Positions 24,774 to 35,179 of a stretch of 64,000 bases of DNA are shown piece by piece. The position numbers and the translations under genes are program-made. Numbering within the stretch: the first letter of the stretch is position 1; every line of letters starts with the position of its first letter. Under the pieces are notes generated by a model. It was not told where the DNA came from and did no database searches. It saw only the letters and a list, made by a program, of their open reading frames with translations. This DNA is from Paraburkholderia sp. PGU19 (GTDB lineage Bacteria > Pseudomonadota > Gammaproteobacteria > Burkholderiales > Burkholderiaceae): assembly GCF_013426915.1 (NCBI RefSeq), contig NZ_AP023180.1, positions 620,001 through 684,000 of the forward strand, given 5' to 3'.

Positions 24774-25724
24774 TCAAGCCCGCAGCCGCGCGCTGGACGC
24801 GTCGCCACGCGCAGCGGGATGAGGCATCAGGGAAGGGATGTCTGCAGGCTCGGCGGCGCTGCTGAACAGCCGGCACACTTCGCTTGCACTGTCGCACGCG
24901 TGCAGGCGGTCGCGAAAATGCTGGTCGCAAAAGCGCTGCGCGACATCCGCGAGCAGATTCAGATGCATCGTGTTCGCGCCTTCGGGCACCAGCAGCGCAA
25001 TCACGTCGCGCACAGGCTTCGCGTCCGGCGCGTCGAAGTCGAGCGGCACGCGCGGGCGCACGTACAGTACGACAGCCGTCAGCAAGCCCGCGATCTGGCT
25101 ATGTGGTACGGCGACGCCTTGTCCGAGCCCCGTCGAGCCGAGCGCTTCGCGCGTGTTCAATCCGTCGATCACCTGGCCGGCGGGCACGCCATAGTGTGTT
25201 TCGCAAAACACGCCGAGTTGCGCGAACAGCGCCGCGCGATCGGCGACGGCCGTGTCGAGCAGCACGTTGCCGGGGCTCAGCAGACGGTCGAGCGTGTCGG
25301 CGTCGTCGTCGCTGGTTTTGACGGGTGGCTTCGCGGGGCGCAGCGCGCTCGCCGCCTGCGCCCACGAGGTTGCGCGCAGCAGATCGCGCCAGCCGTCCGT
25401 CGGCGTGTCGGGAATCTCGAACAGATGACCGAACTGCGCGGCAGGCGCGATACGCGTCACCTGCTGGATCGCGCTGTTCACCGCGTCTTTCGGCAGATAC
25501 AAGGAAAGCTGCACGCGCTCGGTATGCGGCAGCGTTGCGATGCGGATGGTCCACGGCTGGCCCGCGCAATCGCGGGTCAGCGCACGGCGCAGCGGTGTAA
25601 CGTGTTGCGCGTCGAGCGTTACGCGCATCATCACGCTGCGGCCGGACGCGCGGCGCCGCGCAGTATCGTCGTGATGGTGGTGAACGCCGAAAATGGCGCG
25701 CAGAATGGCTCGGGTCTTCGTCAT
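24774..25724 (-). CDS. PTS EIIA (PtsN-like) domain protein with extra N-terminal domain
   Basis: 316 aa. Residues about 145-290 form an EIIA fructose/nitrogen-type domain with phosphorylatable H208 in GQGVAVPHSQ, preceded by NTREALGSTGLG. Residues about 30-115 are a separate domain (MMRVTLDAQHVTPL, then RVQLSLYLPKDAV) I cannot name. A short HHHHDD run lies at 15-20. No permease or EI/HPr gene adjoins, so a regulatory role is likelier than sugar transport. GGAGAAAAGGGC precedes the ATG. Confidence 0.78.
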   Translation of the reverse strand: MTKTRAILRAIFGVHHHHDDTARRRASGRSVMMRVTLDAQHVTPLRRALTRDCAGQPWTIRIATLPHTERVQLSLYLPKDAVNSAIQQVTRIAPAAQFGHLFEIPDTPTDGWRDLLRATSWAQAASALRPAKPPVKTSDDDADTLDRLLSPGNVLLDTAVADRAALFAQLGVFCETHYGVPAGQVIDGLNTREALGSTGLGQGVAVPHSQIAGLLTAVVLYVRPRVPLDFDAPDAKPVRDVIALLVPEGANTMHLNLLADVAQRFCDQHFRDRLHACDSASEVCRLFSSAAEPADIPSLMPHPAARGDASSARLRA

Positions 25725-25922
25725 GCCCTTTTCTCCAGACTGACAACGAAGCTAGCGTAGCGCGATTCGCATTAAAACCGAATAAAAAAACGGGGCGCCC
25801 GAATGTGGGGTGACGCACGCATTGCAGCGCGCAATGGTGTTAAAGACGTGCCTGTGGCGCCGCGCTTTGCCCATGAAGAATGCCCGCAGAATCGATACTC
25901 ACGAACCACGGAGACTTCATTC

Positions 25923-26618
25923 ATGTTGACGCTGTATTCGTACCCCGATCTGTTCGGCGTCGCCGACAACAACGCGTTCGGCCTGAAGGTCTACGCGTTC
26001 ATGCGGCTGTGCGGGCTCGATTTCGAGCACCGGCATATTCTCGATACGTCGCACGCGCCGCGCGGCCAGTTGCCGTATCTGTCCGACGATGGCGAGACGA
26101 TCGGCGACAGCGACGCGATCATCGCGTATCTGAAGGACAAGTACGATCTGCGGATCGACAGCGCGCTATCGCAGGGTCAGGCGAATCTCGACTTCCTTGT
26201 GCGCCGCACACTCGACGATCTCTATTGGCCGATGAGCTATTCGCGCTGGCGCGACGATCGTTATTGGCCGGCGTTTCGCGATGCCGTGCTGCGCGAGCAT
26301 GCCGACGTCACCGCGAACGATCTCGAAGCGGCGCGCGAGTACAACAGACAGCGCTATCACTATCAGGGCATCGGCCGTTACGAGCCGGATCAGGTGTACG
26401 CGCGGGGTATCGGCGATTTGCGGGTGGTGGCCGATCTGCTTGGCGACGACGGCTTCGTGTTCGGCCCCGATCCGGCGACCATCGACGCCGCGATCTACGG
26501 CTTTGTCGCGAACATTTATTTCTATGAAATCGACACGCCGCTGAAGGCGTATGTGATGTCGCGTCCCGAACTGGTACGCCATTGCCGCGCAATGCATGAG
26601 CGTATCGCGAGGGCTTGA
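25923..26618 (+). CDS. Glutathione S-transferase-like protein (FAX/metaxin type)
   Basis: 231 aa. A thioredoxin-fold N-terminus (MLTLYSYPDLFGVADNN) lacks the usual catalytic Ser/Cys-Pro pair. GETIGDSDAIIAYLKDKYD is the glutathione-site motif (Ser-Asp), and an all-helical C-terminal domain contains FVFGPDPATIDAAIYGF. This layout resembles failed-axon-connection/metaxin-like GSTs. ATG 25923 opens the domain. It is divergent from the EIIA gene. The substrate is unknown. Confidence 0.8.
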   Translation: MLTLYSYPDLFGVADNNAFGLKVYAFMRLCGLDFEHRHILDTSHAPRGQLPYLSDDGETIGDSDAIIAYLKDKYDLRIDSALSQGQANLDFLVRRTLDDLYWPMSYSRWRDDRYWPAFRDAVLREHADVTANDLEAAREYNRQRYHYQGIGRYEPDQVYARGIGDLRVVADLLGDDGFVFGPDPATIDAAIYGFVANIYFYEIDTPLKAYVMSRPELVRHCRAMHERIARA

Positions 26619-26766
26619 AACGCGGGCGGTAAGGAACTCGAACGCGGCATCGGCTGTCATCGGATAGGATTGACCTTCGTCAAAAGATCGAAGCGGAACG
26701 ATCGACATACACCCGCTACGGGATCAACCACGGGTATCCACCATGGCATCAAGCAAGGGAGCAACA

Positions 26767-27363
26767 ATGACAATGCAACGCCGCCGATTCATCGCCATGA
26801 CCACGACCGCGCTCGCTACGGGCGGACTGGCGCTTGCGGGCTGCACGACCACAGGGCCGTCGTCGGATGCGTCGCCTGAAGCGAACACGGGTAAGCGCAG
26901 GTCGATCGACGCGGACGTCGACGGAACACTCACGCGTCTGTTCAACACGATCGGCGGCTCGCGTGAGCTTGCCGACAAGTCGCGCGGCATCCTCGTCTTC
27001 CCTTCGGTGATCTCGGCGGGCTTCTGGTTCGGCGGGCAGTACGGACAGGGCGCACTGCGCGTCGGCGGGCAGACGTCGGGCTATTACAGCATCGCGGCGG
27101 CGTCGTTCGGCCTGCAGATCGGCGCGCAGTCGAAGGCGATCATCATGCTGTTCATGACGGACGACGCGCTTAACGAGTTCACGCGCAGCCAGGGGTGGTC
27201 GGCGGGCGTCGATGCGTCGGTTGCGCTCGTGAACGTCGGCGCGAACGGCAATGTCGATACGTCGACCGCGATGAGTCCCGTCGAAGCGTTCGTGCTCACG
27301 AACGCCGGGCTGATGGCGGGTGTATCGCTGGAAGGCTCGAAGATTTCCCGCCTGATCATCTGA
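26767..27363 (+). CDS. SYLF (Ysc84) domain lipoprotein
   Basis: 198 aa. MTMQRRRFIAMTTTALATGG and the lipobox LALAGC give a lipoprotein (Cys at about 25). The SYLF domain (about 55-198) has SRGILVFPSVISAGFWFGGQYG and ends GVSLEGSKISRLI, the lipid-binding fold seen in Burkholderia BPSL1445-type proteins. The likely location is the outer-membrane inner leaflet or the periplasm. AAGGGAGCAACA precedes ATG 26767. The universal stress protein gene follows after 179 nt with its own promoter. Confidence 0.87.
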   Translation: MTMQRRRFIAMTTTALATGGLALAGCTTTGPSSDASPEANTGKRRSIDADVDGTLTRLFNTIGGSRELADKSRGILVFPSVISAGFWFGGQYGQGALRVGGQTSGYYSIAAASFGLQIGAQSKAIIMLFMTDDALNEFTRSQGWSAGVDASVALVNVGANGNVDTSTAMSPVEAFVLTNAGLMAGVSLEGSKISRLII

Positions 27364-27472
27364 CCGCATTCGTCCGATTGCATGTCACGGATGGCGCGCC
27401 CGGCGCCATCCAGTTTCCCTCGAATCCTCAGTTCAATCGCGCTGCGCATCTGCCGCAGCGGGCCGTGCCTCG

Positions 27473-27504
27473 CTCATTTATCGCTAAGTCTCGCGTCGCA
27501 TCAT
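27473..27504 (+). promoter_or_regulatory. PmrA/QseB-like box and -10 facing the universal stress protein gene
   Basis: CTCATT-TATCG-CTAAGT (27473-27489), 9 nt, then CATCAT (27499-27504). Box end to ATG is 53 nt. Same architecture as the cluster at 16-19.5 kb, but 8 kb away. Confidence 0.55.
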
Positions 27505-27542
27505 GCATGACACGGAACAACGCAACGACGGAGGCACACGAA

Positions 27543-28073
27543 ATGATCAGGCACATTCTGGTAGCGGTCGGCACGAACCCGGACAACAGCGTATTGAAGA
27601 CCGCCATCGACAAGGCCCGCCACACAGGCGCACGGCTGACGGCCGTGTATGTCGTCGACACGATGCCCTGGTGGGCGATGGCGGGTGTCGAGTACGGCTG
27701 CTTCGACTCGATACAGATGGTCGAAGAACTGGAGCGCACGGTCGAGCGCCGCTGCAAGGAAGTGTTCGAACTCGACGCATGGGACATTCATACGCAGGCC
27801 GTCACGGTACCGCTCGAAGGCGGCAGCGTGGGCCGCAGAATCGCGCGGTTCGCCGATGAACTCGACGCGGACATGATCGTCGTCGGCGCGGGGCAGGGTT
27901 CGAGATGGCGTTTCTGGGAAGAGCGGATGAGCGACGTGGTCGCGCGCTGCACGCGTCGCGCGGTGCTGGTCGCAGCAACCGTCGATGCGCGCCGCGACGC
28001 GCCCGCAAGCCAGGACGATCATCGCCACCAGCAGCCACGGGCGAGCGCACCCGCTCGCGCTCAAACGCTTTGA
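27543..28073 (+). CDS. Universal stress protein (UspA family)
   Basis: 176 aa. MIRHILVAVGTNPDNSVLKTA opens a Usp fold. The C-terminal loop VVGAGQGSRWRFWEERMS replaces the classical G-2x-G-9x-G(S/T) ATP motif with a divergent version, so ATP binding is uncertain. The last 25 residues are a polar tail (DHRHQQPRASAPARAQ). GGAGGCACACGAA lies before ATG 27543. Its stop is 1 nt from the stop of the convergent Hsp70 gene. Confidence 0.85.
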   Translation: MIRHILVAVGTNPDNSVLKTAIDKARHTGARLTAVYVVDTMPWWAMAGVEYGCFDSIQMVEELERTVERRCKEVFELDAWDIHTQAVTVPLEGGSVGRRIARFADELDADMIVVGAGQGSRWRFWEERMSDVVARCTRRAVLVAATVDARRDAPASQDDHRHQQPRASAPARAQTL

Positions 28074-28074
28074 G

Positions 28075-30891
28075 CTACGCGCCGCCGATCAGCTTCAGGC
28101 CCGCCGGCAACGATTCGCCGAATACGCGGCCGGTGTCGGCTTCATCGAGCGCGACGGTCTCGCGGACCATCTGGACCCATGCGGGCGCCGCGCCGAGCGT
28201 TTCGAGCCGCTTTATCACCGTTTCGCGCGCTGCGTCGGGCAGGTCGCGCGAACGGTCGCCCGTCATGCGCGACAGTTGCACGGCGGCGAACGCGGCGGGC
28301 TCGACCTTTTTCCAGTCCAGCGCGAGCACGGCTTCGAGCCAGGGCAGCGCGACCTCGGGCGGCACGACACCATGGGCGCTGCCGTAGAACGGCAGCCGCG
28401 CGCCGATGCGCCCGATGGCCCACCACGTTTGATGATTCTCCGAAGGCTTGCGCAGCCGTTCGAGCAATTGCTGTGCGAGCGCGATCTTGCGCTCCACCGA
28501 AATGCGCTCCAGCGAAGCCTGCACGCGAATCATGTCCGCATAGCCGACCTTGGCGGGATCGAACGGCAGCTTCTGCTTTTTGATGCTCGCGGCTTGCAGG
28601 AACTCCATCGCGTCGAGCAACTGCAACTGCGCGTCCTCGCTCAGCCCGCCTGCCGCGCGACGCCATAGCGTCCACCATTCGGACCACACCCGGCTTTCGT
28701 GGATGTACTGGATGCCGTCGTCGAAGATCGACCACAGCTGTTCGACGCGCCATTCGTCGAGCGGATAGCCAAAGCCCGGCCGCAGACAATAGCCCACGAG
28801 ATTGAGCCACAGCCGCTCATGATCCGCCGAGCGGCGCCGGCGCTTTGCGCGGTCCCACAATGCGCCGAACAGTTCGCGCAAGAGCGCTACGTCCCAGTTC
28901 TCGCGCGGTCCGAGCGTGTGTTCGAGTTGCGCGCGCAGCCGCTTCACTTCGCTGGGCCCGACATTCGATGCACGCGCGCCAAACGCGCGCTCGATCAGTT
29001 CGATCGCATTGTCGAGCGATGGGTGGCGCGCGCTTTCGCCGTTCTCATGAGTCGTCGCCGAAGCCTCGTCGCGCCGCAGTTCGAATTGCAGCAGCCAGCG
29101 TTGCGAAGGGTCGTCCGTGGCGATGCAGTTCACTTCGAGCGTGCCGACTTCGGTGATCGACGTGGTGAGCTTCACGGGTCGCTCGTCGGCATCGGATGCC
29201 TGCTGGCGTTGCACGACGGTTGCGATGGGCGGCAGACGGATGAAATCGCCTTGCGAAAGATCGGTGAGTTCGCCGGGCTTGAAGCGCGTATCGGCGACCG
29301 TCGACATCAAATGAAAACGCACCGGCTGACCGAGCCGCAGCGCGAACACGCGGTCGTCGAGATGCACCTCGTGCGCTTCTTCCGTGCCGCGCGGCAACAG
29401 GCAGATGCCCTGATCGCCTTCAAGCACGAGGAAATAGCTGCGCGCCGAACCGCCGCCGATGCGCGGCGCGTTGCCCGCGCGCGCGAGCCCATAGGCGACG
29501 GCGCCGCGCGCGACGGCGACATCAGGATGATCGTTCTGCAGCACGTGCAGCGGCTGGTTGCGCCATCCGCCGAGCGTGTCGGCGAGTCGTTGCGTCAGCG
29601 CGTGTGCGCGGAACACGCCGCCGTTGAGCAGCAGTGTGTCGGGGACGGGCAGCGTGTCGTCTGCGCTGTTCCCGTCTGCCTCGCCGAGCGCCTCGCGCGA
29701 TTGCGCGGCGAGCCGCTTCAGAAACGCCGCGACGTGTCGCGTAACGGCGGCGTCACTGGCATACGGCAGGCCGAACTCGACGATCGCGGCGCGCGAGCGG
29801 CGCGGCATGTCGTCGGCGGAGACTTGCGGGAAGAATCCATCGACAACGATGCGGCCGATTTCATCGGGCGTCAGGTGCGTGGTGCGCGCGCCGCCAATCA
29901 GGCGCGAGCCCGAGCCTAGCAGCGTGATCGGGACCGACCCGGGCGCGTTCGCATCGAGCAACTGCTCTTTCGCGACGCGGCAGCGCTCGACCAGTTGCGA
30001 CAGACTCGCCGCCGATAGCCGCGCCTGACTGTCCTGCGACTGTGTAAGACGCGTTTCGGCGAGCCGCGCGAGCGCGAGGTCCATGTTGTCGCCGCCGAGC
30101 ATCAAATGATTGCCGACGCCGATACGCGTCAATTGCGGCTCGCCGCTCGCGTCGATGTGAACCTTGATCAGCGTGAGATCGGTCGTGCCGCCGCCGACGT
30201 CGCAGATCAGCACGAGCTTCGTGTCGCTTAACTCTTCTCGAAGATTGACCCGATGACGAAACAGCCAGTCGTAGAACGCGGCCTGCGGCTCTTCGAGCAG
30301 CCGCAGCGCGGGCAGCTTCGCGAGACGCGCGGCTTCGAGCGTCAACGCGCGGGCGCCTTCGTCGAACGATGCGGGCACGGTCAGCACGACGTTCTGCTGT
30401 TCGAGCGGCGCATCGGGAAAGCGCGTGTTCCAGGCGGCGCGCACGTGCGCGAGGTAGCTCGCGCTCGCGGCGACGGGCGAGACTTTCGCGACGTCGTCGG
30501 GCGCGCCCCACGGCAGGATCGGCGCGAGCCGGTCCACCGACGCATGCGACAGCCAGCTTTTCGCGCTCGTGACGAGGCGTCCCGGCACCTGCGCGCCGAG
30601 CGCGCGCGCAAGCTGGCCGATGACGGGCAGCGGCGCGTCGCCCGCCGGTTGAGCGGCTTGCGGCCAAGGCAGTTGCAGATCGCCCGGATTCAGCTCGCCC
30701 GCAGCCGGGTGGTAGCGCACGGACGGCAACAGCGGCCGCGCGGCCACTTCACCGGGCGCGACGAGCTGATCGACCTCGAACACGCGGATATCGTCGGAAC
30801 CTGCTTCGACGTACGCGACGACGGTGTTGCTCGTGCCGAGGTCGATGCCGACCGTGAAGCGCGCGGCCGTCTGCTTCTGCTTTTGCTTCAT
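28075..30891 (-). CDS. Hsp70-like protein with long C-terminal extension
   Basis: 938 aa. The actin-like ATPase (about 10-430) has phosphate loop GIDLGTSNTVVAYVE, ICDVGGGTTDLTLI and GGDNMDLALA. The segment LLEEPQAAFYDWL replaces the DnaK hinge region. Beyond about 600 there is a helical C-terminal region of some 300 residues (PRENWDVALLRELFGALWDR; LWLNLVGYCLRPGFGYPLDE) found in a special bacterial Hsp70 group, instead of a standard substrate-binding domain and lid. The frame is open further upstream, but translation starts MKQKQKQTAARFTVGIDLG at 30891. It is third in an operon with another Hsp70-like gene (14-nt gap) and a DUF2760 gene. Its client is unknown. Confidence 0.85.
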   Translation of the reverse strand: MKQKQKQTAARFTVGIDLGTSNTVVAYVEAGSDDIRVFEVDQLVAPGEVAARPLLPSVRYHPAAGELNPGDLQLPWPQAAQPAGDAPLPVIGQLARALGAQVPGRLVTSAKSWLSHASVDRLAPILPWGAPDDVAKVSPVAASASYLAHVRAAWNTRFPDAPLEQQNVVLTVPASFDEGARALTLEAARLAKLPALRLLEEPQAAFYDWLFRHRVNLREELSDTKLVLICDVGGGTTDLTLIKVHIDASGEPQLTRIGVGNHLMLGGDNMDLALARLAETRLTQSQDSQARLSAASLSQLVERCRVAKEQLLDANAPGSVPITLLGSGSRLIGGARTTHLTPDEIGRIVVDGFFPQVSADDMPRRSRAAIVEFGLPYASDAAVTRHVAAFLKRLAAQSREALGEADGNSADDTLPVPDTLLLNGGVFRAHALTQRLADTLGGWRNQPLHVLQNDHPDVAVARGAVAYGLARAGNAPRIGGGSARSYFLVLEGDQGICLLPRGTEEAHEVHLDDRVFALRLGQPVRFHLMSTVADTRFKPGELTDLSQGDFIRLPPIATVVQRQQASDADERPVKLTTSITEVGTLEVNCIATDDPSQRWLLQFELRRDEASATTHENGESARHPSLDNAIELIERAFGARASNVGPSEVKRLRAQLEHTLGPRENWDVALLRELFGALWDRAKRRRRSADHERLWLNLVGYCLRPGFGYPLDEWRVEQLWSIFDDGIQYIHESRVWSEWWTLWRRAAGGLSEDAQLQLLDAMEFLQAASIKKQKLPFDPAKVGYADMIRVQASLERISVERKIALAQQLLERLRKPSENHQTWWAIGRIGARLPFYGSAHGVVPPEVALPWLEAVLALDWKKVEPAAFAAVQLSRMTGDRSRDLPDAARETVIKRLETLGAAPAWVQMVRETVALDEADTGRVFGESLPAGLKLIGGA

Positions 30892-30905
30892 CGAAGCCTT
30901 GACGG

Positions 30906-32761
<1,856 letters not shown>

Positions 32762-32765
<4 letters not shown>

Positions 32766-33340
32766 AGTTCCACCTCGGCGGGGGCGAGCACGGTGGCGTC
32801 GTGGCTTTGCGTGAGCTTCGGCAGACGCACGTCGGCGACGCGCCAGCCGCGATGGCTGATGCTGCCCGAGAACGGCGCCTTTCCGACGACATTGCCCGTC
32901 AGGCGGATGGCCGTCGCGTCGAAGCCTTCGTTGATCGTCACGCGGCTGCCTTCGGCTTCGTCGCGCACCGGTTGAATCGTGAAGTGCTCGCGCAGCGTCG
33001 CGCGGCAGCCGTCGTGGACGAGGCGGGCGGCCGCGCCGATGTCGGCGTCCGAATACTTCGCGATGTCTTCTTCGACGAAATCGATGAAGCGTGCATCGCG
33101 CTGGAGCAGGCCGAGCAACTGGAGCGCGGCCTCGGGCGTGGCTTCCTTGATGACGACGGGCGCAGGCGCCGGGGCGGGTTTCGCTACGGGCGCTGCGGCC
33201 GGTGCCGGTGCCGGCGTGGGCGCAGCGCCGCTGCGCGCGCGCAGCACGCTGGCGGCGAAGTCGCGATCACCCAGAATGCTGAAAAATGTTCCGAAGGCAA
33301 GCGATAGCCTGCCCAGCAACGAAACGTTCGGTTCGGTCAT
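32762..33340 (-). CDS. DUF2760 domain protein
   Basis: 192 aa. An N-terminal amphipathic helix (LLGRLSLAFGTFFSILGD) is followed by an Ala/Pro repeat linker (about 37-65) and a folded domain ending FSGSISHRGWRVADVRLPKL, matching DUF2760. AGGAGCGATC precedes ATG 33340, the first start of the operon. Its conserved link to paired Hsp70 genes suggests a partner or adaptor for them, but no function has been shown as far as I know. Confidence 0.8.
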
Positions 33341-33745
33341 GAAAGATCGCTCCTGATTCTTGGGGATTCGGTCGCGCCGCGCGGCTGTCGCGCGGCGGCG
33401 TGGAATTCGGGGCGGACGGCGGCGGCCGCCGCACACGGGCGGACGCGCTCGATATGTCCGCGTCAAAACCCGTATTTTGCCTTGTTGTGAGCCGTCGCCG
33501 GTTCTAAGTCTGATTCCTGCGCAAGTTTGGCGGCCGGATTTTACGTCCTCGCGTAACAATAAGCGGCATCGTCCTGTCATTTTTTGCAGCGAGGATAGGG
33601 GGCGTCCAGGTACGTGCAATGCGGCCCGGACGTGCGTTCGTTGGCTATGTCGCCAGCGGTTCGCGTGTTGCCAGGATGCGGCGGGTCTTCGCGGCCACAT
33701 GGCCCGTGCGCGCTATTGCGTTCAACCGTTTTTCGGAGGCAAGCC
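33341..33745. other. Divergent intergenic region, Hsp70 operon and DUF3597 gene
   Basis: About 400 nt with no credible gene. It is very GC-rich near the Hsp70 side, with nested CCGCGCGGC-type palindromes at about 33378-33440. It turns AT-richer at 33460-33590. It must hold both promoters, yet I find neither a clear sigma-32 (heat shock) nor sigma-70 pair. Confidence 0.4.
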
Positions 33746-34144
33746 ATGAGCATTTTCAGCACCATCCTCAGCAAGATCTTCCCGTCGAGCCATCCGGCCG
33801 TGCAGGCTGCAGCGGCGCCGGACGCGGCGCCAGCGGCAGATGCCGCGCCTGCCGCAGATGCCGCACCCGCCGCCGCGCCGGCGGAACCCGTCGATGTCGA
33901 AGCGGTTCTCACCGCGCTCGCCGAGCAGAATTCGGAGCAGTTGAACTGGCGCACGTCGATCGTCGATCTAATGAAGCTGCTCGGGTTGGACAGCAGCCTC
34001 GGCGCGCGCAAGCAGCTCGCAGAGGAACTGGATTACAGCGGCGATACGAACGATTCGGCATCGATGAATATCTGGCTGCACAAGCAGGTGATGACGAAGC
34101 TCGCCGAAAACGGCGGCAAGGTGCCGGACGATCTGAAGAACTGA
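33746..34144 (+). CDS. DUF3597 domain protein
   Basis: 132 aa. MSIFSTILSKIFP, an Ala/Pro/Asp repeat linker (about 18-48, three copies of AAPAAD), then the DUF3597 core VDVEAVLTALAEQN, LNWRTSIVDLMKLLGLDSSL and ARKQLAEELDYSGD. The core resembles a small helical stress-associated domain. GGAGGCAAGCC lies before ATG 33746. The function is unknown. Confidence 0.82.
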   Translation: MSIFSTILSKIFPSSHPAVQAAAAPDAAPAADAAPAADAAPAAAPAEPVDVEAVLTALAEQNSEQLNWRTSIVDLMKLLGLDSSLGARKQLAEELDYSGDTNDSASMNIWLHKQVMTKLAENGGKVPDDLKN

Positions 34145-34212
34145 GGGGCGCGGGCGGGCGAAACGCGTGAGCGTTCTGTCATGGGTATGCGACTTGCGAC
34201 GGCGCGTGGATC

Positions 34213-35151
34213 ATGAAGCTCGCCACGTTCAACATCAACGGCATTCGCTCGCGTTTGCCCGCATTACTGGCCTGGCTGGAACGGGAAACGCCTGATGTCG
34301 TGTGCCTTCAGGAGTTGAAGGCGCCCGATGCGGGCTTCCCCGAGGCTGAGATCAATCGCGCCGGCTATGGTGCGATCTGGCATGGACAGATGTCGTGGAA
34401 CGGCGTCGCGATTCTTGCGAGGGACGCCCAGCCTGTCGAAACCCGTCGCGGTCTGCCCGGCGATCCCGACGATACGCATAGCCGTTATATCGAAGCCGCT
34501 GTCGATGGCTTGCTGATTGGCTGTCTGTATCTGCCGAACGGCAATCCGCAGCCGGGGCCGAAGTTCGACTACAAGCTCGCGTGGTTCGAGCGGCTGATCG
34601 TCTACGCGAACAAACTGCTCGATTCCGGCCATCCCGTCGTGCTGGCGGGCGACTACAACGTCGTGCCGACCGATTTCGATATCTACAACCCGCGCTCGTG
34701 GCTCAAGGACGCGCTGCTGCAACCGGAAACCCGCGAATGTTATGCGCGGCTGCTGAAGCAGGGATGGACGGACGCGTTGCGCACGCGTTTTCCCGATGAA
34801 CAGGTCTTCACGTTCTGGGATTACTTCCGGCAACACTGGCAACGCAATTCAGGCTTGCGCATCGATCATCTGCTGTTGAACAAGCCAGTCGCCGCGATGA
34901 TGCGCGATGCGGGCGTCGACCGCTGGGTGAGAGGCGAGCCGCATGCGAGCGATCATGCGCCGACGTGGGTTGTCCTCGATCTCGACGGGCGCGCGGTCAA
35001 TGTGAAGAAAACTGCAGTGAAGAAAACTGCAGTGAAGAAAACTGCAGTGAAGAAAACTGCAGTGAAGAAAACTGCAGTGAAGAAAACTGCTGCCAGACGA
35101 AGCGCTGCCGGAACGACACCAGCAGCCGCGTCAAAGAAAACCGGAAAATAA
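34213..35151 (+). CDS. xthA: Exodeoxyribonuclease III (AP endonuclease) with Lys-rich tail
   Basis: 312 aa. ExoIII fold with MKLATFNINGIRSRLPALL, CLQELKAPD (metal Glu), AGDYNVVPTDFDIY (catalytic Asp/Asn) and the C-terminal EPHASDHAPTWVVL (Asp-His pair). It should excise 3' blocks and cut abasic sites in base-excision repair. The catalytic core ends near residue 260. It is followed by six VKKTA repeats and an Ala/Lys/Ser tail, a positively charged, histone H1-like extension absent from E. coli ExoIII that may tether the enzyme to DNA. Confidence 0.9.
   Translation: MKLATFNINGIRSRLPALLAWLERETPDVVCLQELKAPDAGFPEAEINRAGYGAIWHGQMSWNGVAILARDAQPVETRRGLPGDPDDTHSRYIEAAVDGLLIGCLYLPNGNPQPGPKFDYKLAWFERLIVYANKLLDSGHPVVLAGDYNVVPTDFDIYNPRSWLKDALLQPETRECYARLLKQGWTDALRTRFPDEQVFTFWDYFRQHWQRNSGLRIDHLLLNKPVAAMMRDAGVDRWVRGEPHASDHAPTWVVLDLDGRAVNVKKTAVKKTAVKKTAVKKTAVKKTAVKKTAARRSAAGTTPAAASKKTGK
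35002..35091 (+). repeat. 15-bp minisatellite (6 copies) inside the ExoIII gene
   Basis: Six head-to-tail copies of GTGAAGAAAACTGCA, identical except for the last base of the final copy, encode VKKTA. The near-absence of synonymous change means recent expansion. Copy changes preserve the frame, so tail length should vary between strains. Confidence 0.95.
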
Positions 35152-35179
35152 CTTCACGCTGCCCGAATCGACAAACGCG

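Noticed and set aside
35002..35091. Tandem 15-bp repeats as a CRISPR or integron feature
   Set aside because: They are head-to-tail, without spacers, and in frame inside the ExoIII coding sequence.
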